The notes: generated by a model from the letters alone, not told the origin. Shown: positions 44,756 to 56,487, counted from the stretch's first letter. The stretch: 64,000 bases of DNA from Bacterioplanes sanyensis (GCF_014652515.1 NZ_BMYY01000011.1:1652-65651); one strand, 5' to 3'. Program-made: numbers and translations.

Positions 44756-45637
44756 TTACGATGATGGATTAAGCTGCTGCAGGCGGTACAGCAAGGCGGA
44801 CGTATCGCTGCGGCCTTGGCCCAGTGCCTGCAGCTCGGCATAGAACTGATCAACCAGCGCCGTCACAGGTAAGCTGATGCCGCTTTGGCGAGCTTCGTCC
44901 AAGCAAATGCCCAAGTCTTTTCGCATCCAGTCAACGGCAAAGCCGTGGTTGTACTCGCCTTGGCTCATGGTTTGATGGCGATTTTCCATTTGCCAGCTCC
45001 CCGCAGCCCCTTGGCTGATGACGCTGACGACTTTGGCAATGTCCAGGTTTTGTGCTTGTGCCATGAGCAGGCCTTCCGCTAAACCTTGCACCAGACCTGC
45101 AATGCAAATTTGATTAACCATCTTGGTGGCTTGGCCGGCACCGGCATTGCCTAATCGTTCAATGGCCTTGGTGTAGGGGGCGGTGAGGCTTTTTAATGTA
45201 TCGAAATGCTTTTCATCACAGCCGACCATGAGGCTCAGTTGGCCTTGGATGGCGCCTTGCTCACCACCTGACACAGGTGCGTCAGCAAAAATCAGCTGGT
45301 GCGTCTGGCAGTAGCTGTGCATTTCTTGGGCGAGCGAGCTGGAGGTGGTGGTGTGGTCGATGATGAGGGTGCCGGGTTTTAAGTGAGTAGCGATGCCACC
45401 TTCAGCACTGATCAGTTCGCGCACATCGCTGTCACGACCAACGCACAGCAGTACCGCGTCGGCATCTTTGGCTGCTTCAGCAATGGACTCACAGGCTTGG
45501 CCGCTGTGGTTGTCTGCCCATTGCAAAGCTTTGCTGTGGGTTCGATTCCAAACGCGCACTGTGTGCCCAGCGTTGGCAAGGTGTCCGGCCATGGGGTAGC
45601 CCATGGTGCCTAAGCCAATAAAACATAGTTTGGCCAT
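44756..45637 (-). CDS. NAD(P)-dependent beta-hydroxyacid dehydrogenase (3-hydroxyisobutyrate/tartronate semialdehyde reductase type)
   Basis: A 293-residue oxidoreductase of the 3-HIBDH/GarR/glyoxylate reductase superfamily. The Rossmann motif is FIGLGTMGYPMAGHLANAGH. The substrate-binding DAPVSGGEQGAIQGQLSLMVGG-like segment is present (ADAPVSGGEQGA). The catalytic Lys is in AGQATKMVNQ. Length is typical. An AAAAAGGATG ribosome binding site precedes the ATG. The gene stands alone, and the true substrate (hydroxyisobutyrate, tartronate semialdehyde, succinic semialdehyde or glyoxylate) cannot be told from these motifs. Confidence 0.87.
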   Translation of the reverse strand: MAKLCFIGLGTMGYPMAGHLANAGHTVRVWNRTHSKALQWADNHSGQACESIAEAAKDADAVLLCVGRDSDVRELISAEGGIATHLKPGTLIIDHTTTSSSLAQEMHSYCQTHQLIFADAPVSGGEQGAIQGQLSLMVGCDEKHFDTLKSLTAPYTKAIERLGNAGAGQATKMVNQICIAGLVQGLAEGLLMAQAQNLDIAKVVSVISQGAAGSWQMENRHQTMSQGEYNHGFAVDWMRKDLGICLDEARQSGISLPVTALVDQFYAELQALGQGRSDTSALLYRLQQLNPSS

Positions 45638-45668
45638 GTGTCATCCTTTTTAGGAGGGTCGGGAATGA

Positions 45669-45696
45669 AAAAAAGCCGCTCAGTGAGCGGCTTTTA
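45669..45696 (-). terminator. Terminator of gltA
   Basis: On the minus strand AAAAGCCGC and GCGGCTTTT pair around a seven-base centre, followed by a T-run, directly after the gltA stop. Confidence 0.88.
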
Positions 45697-45697
45697 A

Positions 45698-46975
45698 TTA
45701 GGCTGGGTAGTCGCGCTTGTCGTAGCCTGTGTACAGTTGGCGCGGACGGCCAATGCGGTAGCCTTCGCTGATCATCTCATTCCAGTGAGCAATCCAGCCT
45801 GGCGTGCGGCCGGTAGCAAAGATCACGGTGAACATTTCCGTTGGAATGCCGATGGCTTTCAAGATGATGCCAGAGTAGAAGTCAACGTTAGGGTACAAAC
45901 CGCGCTTAACGAAGTATTCATCTTCAGTGGCGATTTTTTCCAGTTTCATGGCAATTTTCAGCAGCGGGTCATTTTCCATGCCCAGCTCTGCCAGTACTTC
46001 ATCGCAGGTTTGCTTCATGACCTTGGCGCGCGGATCGAAGTTTTTGTAAACCCGGTGGCCAAAGCCCATTAAGCGGAAAGGATCGTCTTTGTCTTTTGCT
46101 TTGGCAATGAAAGTATCGATGTTGGACTCGTCACCGATTTCATTCAGCATGTTCAGCACAGCTTCGTTGGCACCGCCGTGAGCTGGGCCCCACAGAGCGG
46201 CAATACCGGAAGCAATACAAGCAAATGGGTTGGCGCCAGTAGAACCTGCCAGACGCACGGTCGATGTCGAGGCGTTTTGCTCGTGGTCAGCGTGCAGTAG
46301 GAAGATCCGGTCCATAGCCTTAGCCAACACTGGGCTGATTTCTTTTTCTTCACACGGTGTGTTGAACATCATGTGCAGGAAGTTTTCTGAGTAGCTCAGC
46401 TCATTGCGCGGGTACATGAACGGCTGGCCAATGCTGTATTTGTACACCATGGCCGCTAGAGTCGGCATTTTTGCGATTAAGCGATGAGCCGACACCAGGC
46501 GATGATGCTCATCATGAATATCCAGTGAGTCATGGTAGAAAGCTGATAAGGCACCCACTACGCCGCACATAACGGCCATGGGGTGAGCGTCGCGGCGAAA
46601 ACCATTAAAGAAGTGGCTTAACTGCTCGTGCACCATGGTGTGGTTCTTGATGGTGCTGACGAAGGTGCTCTTTTGCTCGTCGGATGGCAGTTCGCCATGC
46701 AGCAGCAAGTAGCAGGTCTCTAAGTAGTCAGAGTGTTCCGCCAGTTGTTCAATCGGGTAGCCGCGGTGCAGCAGGACGCCAGCGGCGCCATCGATGTAAG
46801 TGATTTTTGACTCGGTCGCTGCGGTAGAGACAAAGCCAGGGTCGTAAGTAAACAGGCCTTTTCCAGTCAGACTGCGAACGTCGACGACATCGGGGCCTAC
46901 GGTGCCTTCGTAAACGGGAAGTTCCAGTGCCTCGTCGACGCCATCGACCTTCAGAGTTGCTTTCTTGTCAGCCAT
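45698..46975 (-). CDS. gltA: Citrate synthase (type II)
   Basis: A 425-residue enzyme that condenses oxaloacetate and acetyl-CoA at entry to the TCA cycle. Family features are [23 protein letters not shown], the catalytic His in [34 protein letters not shown] and the Asp in [10 protein letters not shown]. Length and sequence fit the hexameric, NADH-sensitive Gram-negative type. The GGAGG seven bases before the ATG is strong. It is divergent from sdhC, with a clear promoter at 47043-47070. Confidence 0.97.
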   Translation of the reverse strand: MADKKATLKVDGVDEALELPVYEGTVGPDVVDVRSLTGKGLFTYDPGFVSTAATESKITYIDGAAGVLLHRGYPIEQLAEHSDYLETCYLLLHGELPSDEQKSTFVSTIKNHTMVHEQLSHFFNGFRRDAHPMAVMCGVVGALSAFYHDSLDIHDEHHRLVSAHRLIAKMPTLAAMVYKYSIGQPFMYPRNELSYSENFLHMMFNTPCEEKEISPVLAKAMDRIFLLHADHEQNASTSTVRLAGSTGANPFACIASGIAALWGPAHGGANEAVLNMLNEIGDESNIDTFIAKAKDKDDPFRLMGFGHRVYKNFDPRAKVMKQTCDEVLAELGMENDPLLKIAMKLEKIATEDEYFVKRGLYPNVDFYSGIILKAIGIPTEMFTVIFATGRTPGWIAHWNEMISEGYRIGRPRQLYTGYDKRDYPA

Positions 46976-47042
46976 AATACGGCCTCCTGCTGTTATCGTT
47001 TTATCCCTGAAAAACAGGGTGTGACCTAAATTTGAGGGGCCA

Positions 47043-47070
47043 ACTATATGTGCTGTTCCTCGTTTGTCAA
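47043..47070 (-). promoter_or_regulatory. gltA promoter
   Basis: On the minus strand TTGACA (47070-47065), 16-base spacer and TATAGT (47048-47043) form a near-consensus sigma70-type promoter about 70 bases upstream of the gltA start. Confidence 0.8.
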
Positions 47071-47193
47071 TTACCAGGGGGTTGGGCTAGCGCTGCGGGT
47101 TTGCTCCAGTATAGTAGCCTCTCGACAACTGTCAGCGGCTGTAAAGATGGCCTGCCCACGGGCTTTGCCGGTAACTGCCGAAGGTGTTGTCGA

Positions 47194-47222
47194 TTGTAAA
47201 ACTAGCCTCTGGTGACTATAAT
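47194..47222 (+). promoter_or_regulatory. sdhCDAB promoter
   Basis: TTGTAA (47194-47199), 17-base spacer and a perfect TATAAT (47217-47222), about 100 bases before sdhC. The leader between it and sdhC is long enough for a regulatory RNA target or operator; none was recognised. Confidence 0.75.
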
Positions 47223-47322
47223 TTGTCGCAACCTAAAACTTGTGCAAGACTTATACAAGGTTGGGTTGAATTCTTGAGCCTGAGCTACCCGGCGGAAAAT
47301 TGTCAGGGTTGCCAATAAGAGA

Positions 47323-47709
47323 GTGTTTAGAGCCGTGAATAGCAATAGACCAGTAAATCTAGATCTGACTACCATTCAGCTCCCGCTACCGGCCAAGGCT
47401 TCCATTTTGCACCGTATTTCAGGCGTGATCCTGTTTGTCGCTGTTGCATTTATGCTGGCTGCTTTGTCCATGTCGCTCGAATCTGAATCCAGTTTCGCAG
47501 ACTTTAAAGCGGCCTTTGATAATGGCCTTGTCAAATTTATTACCTGGGGCATTTTGTCCGCCCTTGGTTATCACTTTATTGCCGGTGTTAAACACCTGGT
47601 AATGGACATGGGTATCGGAGAAACCAAAGAAGGCGGTCGCACCGGCGCCATCATTACCCTAGTAGGGGGTGTCATCATGATCGTTCTTGCAGGAGTGTGG
47701 GTATGGTAG
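47323..47709 (+). CDS. sdhC: Succinate dehydrogenase cytochrome b556 subunit
   Basis: A 128-residue membrane anchor of complex II with three transmembrane helices. RPVNLDLTTIQLPLPAKASILHRISG is the family opening, containing the Ser and Arg that line the quinone site, and the haem His lies in LGYHFIAGVKHLVMDMG. The GTG at 47323 aligns with the E. coli SdhC start; a GTG at 47335 is an alternative. sdhD begins seven bases inside its end. Confidence 0.93.
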   Translation: MFRAVNSNRPVNLDLTTIQLPLPAKASILHRISGVILFVAVAFMLAALSMSLESESSFADFKAAFDNGLVKFITWGILSALGYHFIAGVKHLVMDMGIGETKEGGRTGAIITLVGGVIMIVLAGVWVW

Positions 47710-48050
47710 CAAGTGTTACGAACTTAGGCCGTAGCGGCCTGTATGACTGGGTGATTCAGCGTCTGTCAGCCGTTGTGTTAGCTCTTTACACTCTGTTCAT
47801 GCTCGGTTTTTTGATCGCATCGCCGGATTTGCAGTATGCGCAATGGCAAGGCTTGTTCGCGCAAACTTGGATGAAAGTGTTCTCTTTGGCCGCCCTTATC
47901 TCACTGTGTGCCCACGCTTGGGTAGGCATGTGGACTGTCTCAACCGATTACCTCAAAGCCGCCGGTATGCGGTTTGCGTTCCAGTTTGTGTGTGCAGGTT
48001 TTCTGTTCACCTACCTGGTTTGGGGTATCGATATTCTTTGGGGTGTGTAA
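47703..48050 (+). CDS. sdhD: Succinate dehydrogenase membrane anchor subunit
   Basis: A 115-residue three-helix membrane subunit that together with SdhC binds haem b and ubiquinone. YDWVIQRLSAVVLALYTLF is typical, and the haem-ligand His is in LCAHAWVGMW. The ATG at 47703 with AGGAG seven bases upstream lies inside the end of sdhC, so translation is coupled. The sdhA start follows three bases after the stop. Confidence 0.92.
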   Translation: MVASVTNLGRSGLYDWVIQRLSAVVLALYTLFMLGFLIASPDLQYAQWQGLFAQTWMKVFSLAALISLCAHAWVGMWTVSTDYLKAAGMRFAFQFVCAGFLFTYLVWGIDILWGV

Positions 48051-48053
48051 GTT

Positions 48054-49826
48054 ATGGCTAAAATCCGAACTATGTCTTTTGACGCCATCGTAATCGGTGG
48101 CGGTGGTGCTGGCATGCGTGCTGCGCTGCAATTGACCGAAGCAGGCATCAAGACCGCTTGTATTACTAAAGTTTTTCCAACGCGCTCTCACACTGTGTCT
48201 GCCCAAGGCGGCATTACCTGTGCGATTGCGTCTGCTGACCCCAATGACGATTGGCGCTGGCACATGTACGACACCGTTAAAGGGTCAGACTACATCGGCG
48301 ACCAAGATGCCATTGAATATATGTGTTCCGTTGGTCCGCAAGCGGTATTTGAGCTTGAGCACATGGGGCTGCCGTTCTCGCGCACTGAAGAAGGTCGTAT
48401 TTATCAGCGTCCGTTCGGCGGTCAGTCGAAAGGTCCAGATAACCCAACTCAGGCGGCGCGTACGTGTGCTGCGGCGGACCGTACCGGTCACGCGCTGTTG
48501 CACGCGCTTTACCAAGGCAACCTGAAAGGCGGCACTACCTTCTTGAATGAGTGGTACGCAGTCGACTTGGTGAAGAATGCCAAGGGTCAGATTGCGGGTG
48601 TGATCGCCATTGATATCGAGTCGGGCGAGACGGTTTACGTCAAAGCCAAAGCGACCGTGCTGGCGACCGGTGGTGCAGGACGCATTTATCAGTCGACCAC
48701 CAATGCACTGATCAACACAGGTGACGGTGTCGGTATGGCGCTGCGTGCAGGTGTGCCGATGCAAGACATGGAAATGTGGCAGTTCCACCCAACGGGTATT
48801 GCCGGTGCCGGTGTTCTGGTAACAGAAGGCTGTCGCGGTGAGGGTGGCTATCTGATCAACAAAGATGGCGAGCGCTTTATGGAGCGCTATGCACCGAATG
48901 CCAAAGACTTGGCAGGGCGTGATGTGGTAGCCCGCTCCATGGTTATGGAAATTCTGGAAGGTCGCGGCTGTGGTGAAAACGGTGATCACGTCTTCCTGAA
49001 GTTGGATCACTTGGGTGAAGAAACGCTGAACGCCAAGTTGCCGGGTATTCTGGAGCTGTCGCGTACCTTTGCTCACGCTGATCCAGTTAAAGAGCCGATT
49101 CCCGTAGTACCTACGTGTCATTACATGATGGGCGGTATTCCTACTAATATCGGTGGCCAAGCCTTGACCCAAGATGAAAACGGTAACGACGTTGTGGTTG
49201 AAGGCCTGTATGCGGCTGGTGAGATCGCTTGTGTGTCTGTGCATGGTGCCAACCGCTTGGGTGGTAACTCGCTGCTGGATCTGGTGGTGTTTGGTCGTTC
49301 TGTGGGTTTGCAGGTGGAACAAAACTTCCGTGACGGTTTCGAAAGTGAAGCGGCCAGTGAAGAAGACATCGAGCGCGCCATGGCGCGTCTGAATCGTCTG
49401 AATAACTCCACGACTGGCGAGAAGGTAGCAGACGTTCGTGCGGACCTGCAAAAAACCATGCAGCTGTACTTTGGCGTATTCCGCGAAGGCGAAAGCATGG
49501 AAAAAGGCCTTAAGCTGCTGGATGAAATCGGCGAGCGCGTGAAAAACACCGTATTGGATGATAAGAGCGCAGCATTCAATACCGCGCGTATAGAAGCCTT
49601 GGAGCTCGATAACCTGTTTGAAACGGCGTACTCAACGGCAGTAGCTGCCACAGAGCGGAAAGAATCACGCGGCGCTCATGCGCGTAACGACTTTACCGAG
49701 CGGGATGACGAGAATTGGTTGTGCCACTCTCTGTACTTCCCACAGACCAAGTCGATCGGTAAACGTGCGGTGAACTTCGCACCGAAGACGGTGGAAGCCT
49801 TCCCGCCGAAAGTACGTACATATTAA
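48054..49826 (+). CDS. sdhA: Succinate dehydrogenase flavoprotein subunit
   Basis: A 590-residue flavoprotein that oxidises succinate to fumarate. The Rossmann motif is [18 protein letters not shown]. His46 in [10 protein letters not shown] is the covalent FAD attachment site. The dicarboxylate-binding and catalytic parts include [23 protein letters not shown] and [15 protein letters not shown]. The C-terminus ends RTY, as in other SdhA proteins. Third gene of sdhCDAB. Confidence 0.97.
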   Translation: MAKIRTMSFDAIVIGGGGAGMRAALQLTEAGIKTACITKVFPTRSHTVSAQGGITCAIASADPNDDWRWHMYDTVKGSDYIGDQDAIEYMCSVGPQAVFELEHMGLPFSRTEEGRIYQRPFGGQSKGPDNPTQAARTCAAADRTGHALLHALYQGNLKGGTTFLNEWYAVDLVKNAKGQIAGVIAIDIESGETVYVKAKATVLATGGAGRIYQSTTNALINTGDGVGMALRAGVPMQDMEMWQFHPTGIAGAGVLVTEGCRGEGGYLINKDGERFMERYAPNAKDLAGRDVVARSMVMEILEGRGCGENGDHVFLKLDHLGEETLNAKLPGILELSRTFAHADPVKEPIPVVPTCHYMMGGIPTNIGGQALTQDENGNDVVVEGLYAAGEIACVSVHGANRLGGNSLLDLVVFGRSVGLQVEQNFRDGFESEAASEEDIERAMARLNRLNNSTTGEKVADVRADLQKTMQLYFGVFREGESMEKGLKLLDEIGERVKNTVLDDKSAAFNTARIEALELDNLFETAYSTAVAATERKESRGAHARNDFTERDDENWLCHSLYFPQTKSIGKRAVNFAPKTVEAFPPKVRTY

Positions 49827-49841
49827 TCGGGGAGTGATCAC

Positions 49842-50552
49842 ATGTTAGTAAGTATATATCGCTATAACCCGGAGACCGATGAAGCGCCGATAATGCGCGA
49901 CTATGAAATCGATATTCCGGGTAACCGTGACGTCATGGTGCTGGATGTTTTGGCCATGGTGAAAGAGCAAGACTCGAGCTTGGCTTATCGCCGTTCCTGC
50001 CGTGAGGGCGTGTGTGGCTCTGATGGTATGAACATCAATGGTAAAAACGGCTTGGCTTGCATTACCCCGATTTCTGAGGCGACCAATGGTAAGATGGACA
50101 AGCTGGTGCTGCGTCCATTGCCAGGTATGCCGGTGATTCGTGATTTGGTGATCGATATGAGCTTGTTCTACAAGCAATACGAGAAGATCAAGCCATACTT
50201 GCGTAACGATACACCGGCCCCTGCCATTGAGCGTCTGCAATCGCCGGAAGAACGCGAGAAGCTGGATGGCCTGTACGAGTGTATTCTGTGTGCATGCTGC
50301 TCAACTTCATGCCCATCGTTCTGGTGGAATCCGGATAAGTTCGTCGGTCCGGCAGGCTTGTTGCAAGCCTACCGTTTCCTGGCGGACAGCCGTGATACCA
50401 CCACAGCAGAGCGTTTGGCGGAGCTGAGTGACCCATTCAGCGTCTTCCGTTGTCGTGGTATTATGAACTGTGTCAACGTTTGCCCTAAAGGTCTAAACCC
50501 GACTCGGGCAATTGGCCACATCCGTAACATGTTGTTATCACAGCAGGTATAA
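49842..50552 (+). CDS. sdhB: Succinate dehydrogenase iron-sulfur subunit
   Basis: A 236-residue subunit that carries electrons from FAD to quinone through three clusters. The [2Fe-2S] ligands are in RRSCREGVCGSDGMNING and its following GLAC. The [4Fe-4S] and [3Fe-4S] ligands are in CILCACCSTSCPSFWW and CRGIMNCVNVCPKGLNP. Start ATG 49842 follows GGGGAG. Last gene of the sdh operon, followed by a combined terminator/promoter sequence. Confidence 0.97.
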   Translation: MLVSIYRYNPETDEAPIMRDYEIDIPGNRDVMVLDVLAMVKEQDSSLAYRRSCREGVCGSDGMNINGKNGLACITPISEATNGKMDKLVLRPLPGMPVIRDLVIDMSLFYKQYEKIKPYLRNDTPAPAIERLQSPEEREKLDGLYECILCACCSTSCPSFWWNPDKFVGPAGLLQAYRFLADSRDTTTAERLAELSDPFSVFRCRGIMNCVNVCPKGLNPTRAIGHIRNMLLSQQV

Positions 50553-50618
50553 TCGGGTCGTGTTGTCGTCATCCGGCGGCATTAGACATAAGTGGGCTGG
50601 ACACACAGGCCACTTATG

Positions 50619-50660
50619 TTGACAATTTTTCAAGAATGGCGCTTATAATGCGCCATTTTT
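50619..50660 (+). promoter_or_regulatory. Overlapping terminator and promoter-like sequence between sdhB and sucA
   Basis: A perfect stem AATGGCGC (50635-50642) / GCGCCATT (50650-50657) with loop TTATAAT and a short T-run looks like an sdh terminator. The same stretch holds TTGACA (50619-50624) and TATAAT (50644-50649) with a 19-base spacer, so a sucA promoter may share it. The remaining leader to sucA (50661-50819) has no gene. Confidence 0.65.
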
Positions 50661-50819
50661 ACTAAGCTAGTCCTTAATTTGAGGGGGCGGAAACAGCCGC
50701 TTCGCCTCAGAGGAAACGCGACCTGACCGGTTGACCCTCTACCATGCCTTGCATTAGAGCTGGTGCGTGCACTCTGTGGTGTTCCCCTCGCAGTCACAAT
50801 GATCAGGGTGTCATACACA

Positions 50820-53657
50820 ATGCACGAGCAGACAATGGAGCAACTTTGGAGCACCTCGCAATTAGCGGGTGGCAACGTTGCTTACGTGGAAGAGCTCTTC
50901 GAGATCTACCTCAAAGATCCCAACGAGGTGCCCGAAGAATGGCGTAACTACTTTGACCAGCTTCCCCGTGTCGATGACAACGCCACCGTCGACATTCCCC
51001 ACAAACCGATCCGTGAACAATTTCTGTTACTTTCCAAAAATCAGCATCGGGCGCGTCCTGCGTCGGCTGCCAGTGTGAGTTCAGAACATGAGCGCAAGCA
51101 GGTTCAGGTACTGCAGCTCATTAATGCCTATCGCGGTCGCGGCCACCAGCACGCCAAGTTAGATCCTTTGGGTCTGATGCAGCGAGAAAATGTCCCAGAC
51201 CTGGATTTGGGGTTCCACGGCTTGTCTGCAGCCGATATGGATACTCTGTTCCAGACCGGCTCTCTGTTCATTGGTAATGACGAAGCCAAGTTAAAGGACA
51301 TCGTTGACTCACTCGAGGCCACCTATTGTGATAGCGTCGGTGCTGAGTACATGCACATTGTCAATACGGCTGAGCAGCGTTGGTTCCAGCAGCGCCTAGA
51401 AAGCGTGCGCTCGCATCCTAAATATGGCGAAGAAGTGAAACTGCACTTGCTTGAGCGACTGACTGCCGCTGAAGGACTGGAAAAATATTTAGGCTCGCGT
51501 TATCCCGGTGTGAAGCGCTTTGGCTTAGAAGGTGGCGAAAGCTTTATCCCACTGATGGATGAGCTGATCCAGCGCAGTGGCTCTTATGGCGCTAAAGAAA
51601 TCGTCATTGGTATGGCTCACCGTGGTCGCCTTAATACCCTGATCAATATATTGGGCAAGAAAACATCGGACCTGTTCGACGAGTTTGATGGTAAAGCGGA
51701 ATATCACAGTCATGGTGACGTGAAGTATCACCAAGGCTTTTCTTCCAATGTGATGACGCCGGGCGGTGAAGTGCACTTGGCACTGGCGTTTAACCCATCG
51801 CACTTGGAGATTGTGTCACCTGTTGTTGAGGGTTCCGTGCGGGCGCGCCAGGATCGTCGTGAAGATCGACAGGGTGATAAAGTCGTGCCTGTATTGATTC
51901 ATGGTGATGCGGCGTTTGCGGGTCAGGGCGTGGTCATGGAGACCTTCCAGCTATCTCAGACACGTGCCTACAAAACCGGTGGCACGATTCATATCGTGAT
52001 CAATAACCAAGTTGGCTTTACCACCTCTAAGCGCGAAGACGTGCGTTCGACCGAATATTGCACCGACGTTGCCAAAATCGTTGAAGCGCCAATTTTGCAC
52101 GTGAACGGCGATGATCCTGAAGCCGTGCTGTTTGTGACGCAGTTGGCAGTAGATTATCGCAACGAGTTCAAGAAAGACGTTGTCATTGATTTGGTGTGCT
52201 ACCGCCGTCGTGGCCACAACGAGGCCGACGAGCCGTCCGGTACACAGCCGTTGATGTACAGCAAGATCAAGACTCAGAAGACGACTCGTGATCTGTATGC
52301 CAATCGTTTGATTGAACAAGGCGTACTGGATGCTGCTAAATCAAAAGAGCTGGAAGAAGACTATCGTACGGCATTAGATAACGGCGAGCATGTCGCCCGT
52401 GCCTTGGTGAAAGAGCCGAACGAGGCCCTGTTTGTCGACTGGAAACCTTACGTTGGTCACAAGTGGACAGCCGATGCTGACACCTCCTTCGATTTGAAAA
52501 CCCTGCAAGAGCTGTCCAGCAAGCTGTTGGAAGTACCGGAAGGTTTCTCTGTGCAGCGCCAGGTCAATAAAATCCTAGAAGATCGCCGCAAGATGACTGC
52601 CGGTGCTTTGCCGATTAACTGGGGTTTTGCTGAAACCATGGCCTATGCCACCCTTATTCACGAAGGTCACCCTGTGCGTATCACGGGTCAAGATGTGGGG
52701 CGTGGTACTTTCTCGCACCGTCATGCGGTTTTGCACAACCAAAAAGACGGTAATAGTTACGTGCCGCTAGCCAATATTGCGGATGGTCAGGCGCGGTTCA
52801 GCCTGTACGATTCGCTGCTGTCAGAAGAGGCCGTTTTGGGCTTCGAATATGGCTACGCGACCACTATGCCAACGGCGCTGGTGGTATGGGAGGCACAGTT
52901 CGGCGACTTTGCGAATGGTGCACAGGTGGTGTTCGACCAGTTCATCTCCAGTGGTGAGCACAAATGGGGCCGCTTATGCGGTTTGACCATGCTGTTGCCT
53001 CACGGTTATGAAGGTCAGGGTCCAGAGCATTCCTCGGCACGTTTAGAACGCTACTTACAGTTGTGTGCTGAGCACAATGTACAGATCTGTGTGCCATCGA
53101 CCCCAGCACAGGTGTATCACATGCTGCGCCGTCAGGTGATTCGACCGCTGCGCAAGCCACTGGTGGTCATGTCGCCGAAAAGCTTGCTGCGTCATAAGCT
53201 GGCGACCAGCACGCTAGAAGAGCTCGCTCATGGCAAGTTCCAGACCGTCATTGATGAAATTGATGAACTGGATAAAAACAAAGTTAAGCGCGTGTTGATG
53301 TGTGCCGGTAAGGTCTACTACGACTTACTGGAGCGTCGCCGCAGCGAAGAAATAGACGATGTGGCCATTGTTCGCATTGAACAGTTGTACCCATTCCCAG
53401 CTGCAGATTTAACGCGTGTGCTGTCGCAGTACGAAAATGCCGAAGAGGTGTTCTGGGTGCAAGAAGAGCCGATGAACATGGGTGCTTGGTACAGCAGTCA
53501 GCATCACATGCGTCGTGTGTTGTCGTCGATCAACGACGGCATTCACTTGCAGTACGCTGGGCGTAAAGCATCGGCATCGCCGGCGGCAGGCTACATGGCA
53601 CTGCACCTTGAACAGCAAGAATCATTGATCCGTGACGCTCTGGGGCTTCAGGGCTAG
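50820..53657 (+). CDS. sucA: 2-oxoglutarate dehydrogenase E1 component
   Basis: A 945-residue thiamine-diphosphate enzyme that decarboxylates 2-oxoglutarate and passes the succinyl group to SucB. The ATG at 50820 gives MHEQTMEQLWSTSQLAGGN, which aligns with the E2-binding N-terminus of Pseudomonas SucA; the frame is open to a GTG at 50763 but that adds unrelated residues. Family motifs include GMAHRGRLNTLIN, NPSHLEIVSPVVEGSVRA, the TPP-binding HGDAAFAGQGVV with VINNQVGFTTS, and the C-terminal transketolase half (DVGRGTFSHRHAVLHNQ). Confidence 0.96.
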   Translation: MHEQTMEQLWSTSQLAGGNVAYVEELFEIYLKDPNEVPEEWRNYFDQLPRVDDNATVDIPHKPIREQFLLLSKNQHRARPASAASVSSEHERKQVQVLQLINAYRGRGHQHAKLDPLGLMQRENVPDLDLGFHGLSAADMDTLFQTGSLFIGNDEAKLKDIVDSLEATYCDSVGAEYMHIVNTAEQRWFQQRLESVRSHPKYGEEVKLHLLERLTAAEGLEKYLGSRYPGVKRFGLEGGESFIPLMDELIQRSGSYGAKEIVIGMAHRGRLNTLINILGKKTSDLFDEFDGKAEYHSHGDVKYHQGFSSNVMTPGGEVHLALAFNPSHLEIVSPVVEGSVRARQDRREDRQGDKVVPVLIHGDAAFAGQGVVMETFQLSQTRAYKTGGTIHIVINNQVGFTTSKREDVRSTEYCTDVAKIVEAPILHVNGDDPEAVLFVTQLAVDYRNEFKKDVVIDLVCYRRRGHNEADEPSGTQPLMYSKIKTQKTTRDLYANRLIEQGVLDAAKSKELEEDYRTALDNGEHVARALVKEPNEALFVDWKPYVGHKWTADADTSFDLKTLQELSSKLLEVPEGFSVQRQVNKILEDRRKMTAGALPINWGFAETMAYATLIHEGHPVRITGQDVGRGTFSHRHAVLHNQKDGNSYVPLANIADGQARFSLYDSLLSEEAVLGFEYGYATTMPTALVVWEAQFGDFANGAQVVFDQFISSGEHKWGRLCGLTMLLPHGYEGQGPEHSSARLERYLQLCAEHNVQICVPSTPAQVYHMLRRQVIRPLRKPLVVMSPKSLLRHKLATSTLEELAHGKFQTVIDEIDELDKNKVKRVLMCAGKVYYDLLERRRSEEIDDVAIVRIEQLYPFPAADLTRVLSQYENAEEVFWVQEEPMNMGAWYSSQHHMRRVLSSINDGIHLQYAGRKASASPAAGYMALHLEQQESLIRDALGLQG

Positions 53658-53688
53658 GCAAACGCAGAATACGAAGGAAAAACTCTAA

Positions 53689-54897
53689 ATGAGCATCGAA
53701 ATTAAAGCACCCACCTTTCCTGAGTCCGTCGCTGACGGCACCGTCGCAACCTGGCACAAGCAACCGGGTGAAGCGGTCGCCCGTGATGAACTGCTGGTTG
53801 ATATTGAAACGGATAAAGTCGTGTTGGAGGTTGTCGCTCCAGCGGACGGCACCATGAAGGATATCCTCAAGCAAGAAGGTGATGTGGTACTGAGCGACGA
53901 AGTCCTAGGTATCTTTGTTGAGGGTGCGGTAGCAGAGGCTGCTCCGGCAGCAGAAGCAACGCCCGCGGCAGCCGAAGCAGAAGAAGCACCAGCGGCTGCT
54001 GGTGACATCATCCTGAGCCCTGCGGCACGTAAGCTGGCAGATGAGAAGGGCATTAACCCATCTGATATCAAGGCGACTGGCAAAGACGGCCGTGTCACCA
54101 AAGAAGATGTGTTGAACCACCTGAAATCTGCGCCTAAATCTGCACCCGCTGCTGCGCCTGCGCCAGCTGCTGCAGCGCCGGCTGTGCCAGCAGGTGAGCG
54201 CGTTGAAAAGCGCGTACCTATGACGCGCCTGCGTGCCACCATCGCTAAACGTCTGGTGGACGCTCAGCAAAATGCCGCCATGTTGACCACGTACAACGAA
54301 GTCAACATGAAGCCGGTCATGGAGCTGCGCAAGAAGTACAAAGACCAGTTTGAAAAAGCGCACGGCGTGAAACTGGGCTTTATGTCTTTCTTTGTTAAAG
54401 CAGCCACTGAAGCGCTGAAACGCTTCCCAGCAGTGAATGCTTCCATCGACGGTAACGACATGGTGTATCACGGTTACCAAGATGTTGGCGTGGCGGTATC
54501 TACCGATCGTGGCTTGGTCGTGCCAGTATTGCGCGACTGTGACAGCATGGGCTTGGCTGAAATTGAAAGCACCATTGGCGACTTTGCCAAACGCGGCCGT
54601 GAAGGCAAGCTGGGCATCGAGGATATGCAGGGCGGTACCTTTACCATCACTAATGGCGGTATTTTCGGCTCGCTGATGTCAACGCCAATCCTGAATCCAC
54701 CGCAAACCGCCATTCTGGGTATGCATAAAATTCAGGAACGCCCGATGGCGGTGAACGGTCAGGTAGAAATTTTGCCGATGATGTACCTCGCAGTGTCATA
54801 TGACCACCGCATGATTGATGGTAAAGAAGCAGTACAGTTCTTGGTGACCATCAAAGACCTGTTGGAAGACCCAGCTCGCCTGCTGTTGGACATTTAA
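53689..54897 (+). CDS. sucB: 2-oxoglutarate dehydrogenase E2, dihydrolipoyl succinyltransferase
   Basis: A 402-residue E2 core protein. A single lipoyl domain has Lys43 in [11 protein letters not shown] as lipoyl site. An Ala/Pro/Glu-rich hinge leads to the E3-binding domain ([16 protein letters not shown]...[12 protein letters not shown]). A second Ala/Pro hinge precedes the acyltransferase core, with the catalytic His373 and Asp377 in SYDHRMIDG. Length is normal. It is 31 bases after sucA, with GGAAAA before the ATG. Confidence 0.96.
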   Translation: MSIEIKAPTFPESVADGTVATWHKQPGEAVARDELLVDIETDKVVLEVVAPADGTMKDILKQEGDVVLSDEVLGIFVEGAVAEAAPAAEATPAAAEAEEAPAAAGDIILSPAARKLADEKGINPSDIKATGKDGRVTKEDVLNHLKSAPKSAPAAAPAPAAAAPAVPAGERVEKRVPMTRLRATIAKRLVDAQQNAAMLTTYNEVNMKPVMELRKKYKDQFEKAHGVKLGFMSFFVKAATEALKRFPAVNASIDGNDMVYHGYQDVGVAVSTDRGLVVPVLRDCDSMGLAEIESTIGDFAKRGREGKLGIEDMQGGTFTITNGGIFGSLMSTPILNPPQTAILGMHKIQERPMAVNGQVEILPMMYLAVSYDHRMIDGKEAVQFLVTIKDLLEDPARLLLDI

Positions 54898-54908
54898 TTT
54901 AGAGTTAA

Positions 54909-56360
<1,452 letters not shown>

Positions 56361-56366
56361 GGCACT

Positions 56367-56390
56367 GGCCCGGATAACCGGGCCTTGTTT
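56367..56390 (+). terminator. Terminator after lpdA
   Basis: GGCCCGG (56367-56373), ATAA loop, CCGGGCC (56378-56384), then TTGTTTT. A second hairpin (AACCGACCGCCG at 56399-56410 with a bulged complement ending at 56431) follows before sucC, so lpdA-sucC read-through may be reduced. Confidence 0.8.
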
Positions 56391-56487
56391 TATAGCTGAA
56401 CCGACCGCCGCTATCCGGCGGTTGTTCGGTTGTTCAGCATCACAAACGTCGGGTACTCCGACAAAACTGATAGACAGGACGAAAGCG

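Larger units (their letters stand above)
46976..47322. other. gltA-sdhC divergent control region
   Basis: These 347 gene-free bases separate two TCA operons. Back-to-back promoters are readable for gltA (47043-47070) and sdhC (47194-47222), leaving leader sequences of about 70 and 100 bases. Regulator sites for both operons are expected here (ArcA-, CRP- or iron-linked in other species), but none was identified with confidence. Confidence 0.7.

Noticed and set aside
48285-49451. Long open frame of 388 codons on the strand opposite sdhA
   Set aside because: It lies entirely antisense to sdhA, its protein is His/Thr/Arg-rich with no recognisable motif, and this is what a codon-biased antisense frame looks like.
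53905-54480. Antisense frame opposite sucB
   Set aside because: It is produced by the Ala/Pro/Glu-rich hinge codons of sucB and shows no start signal.
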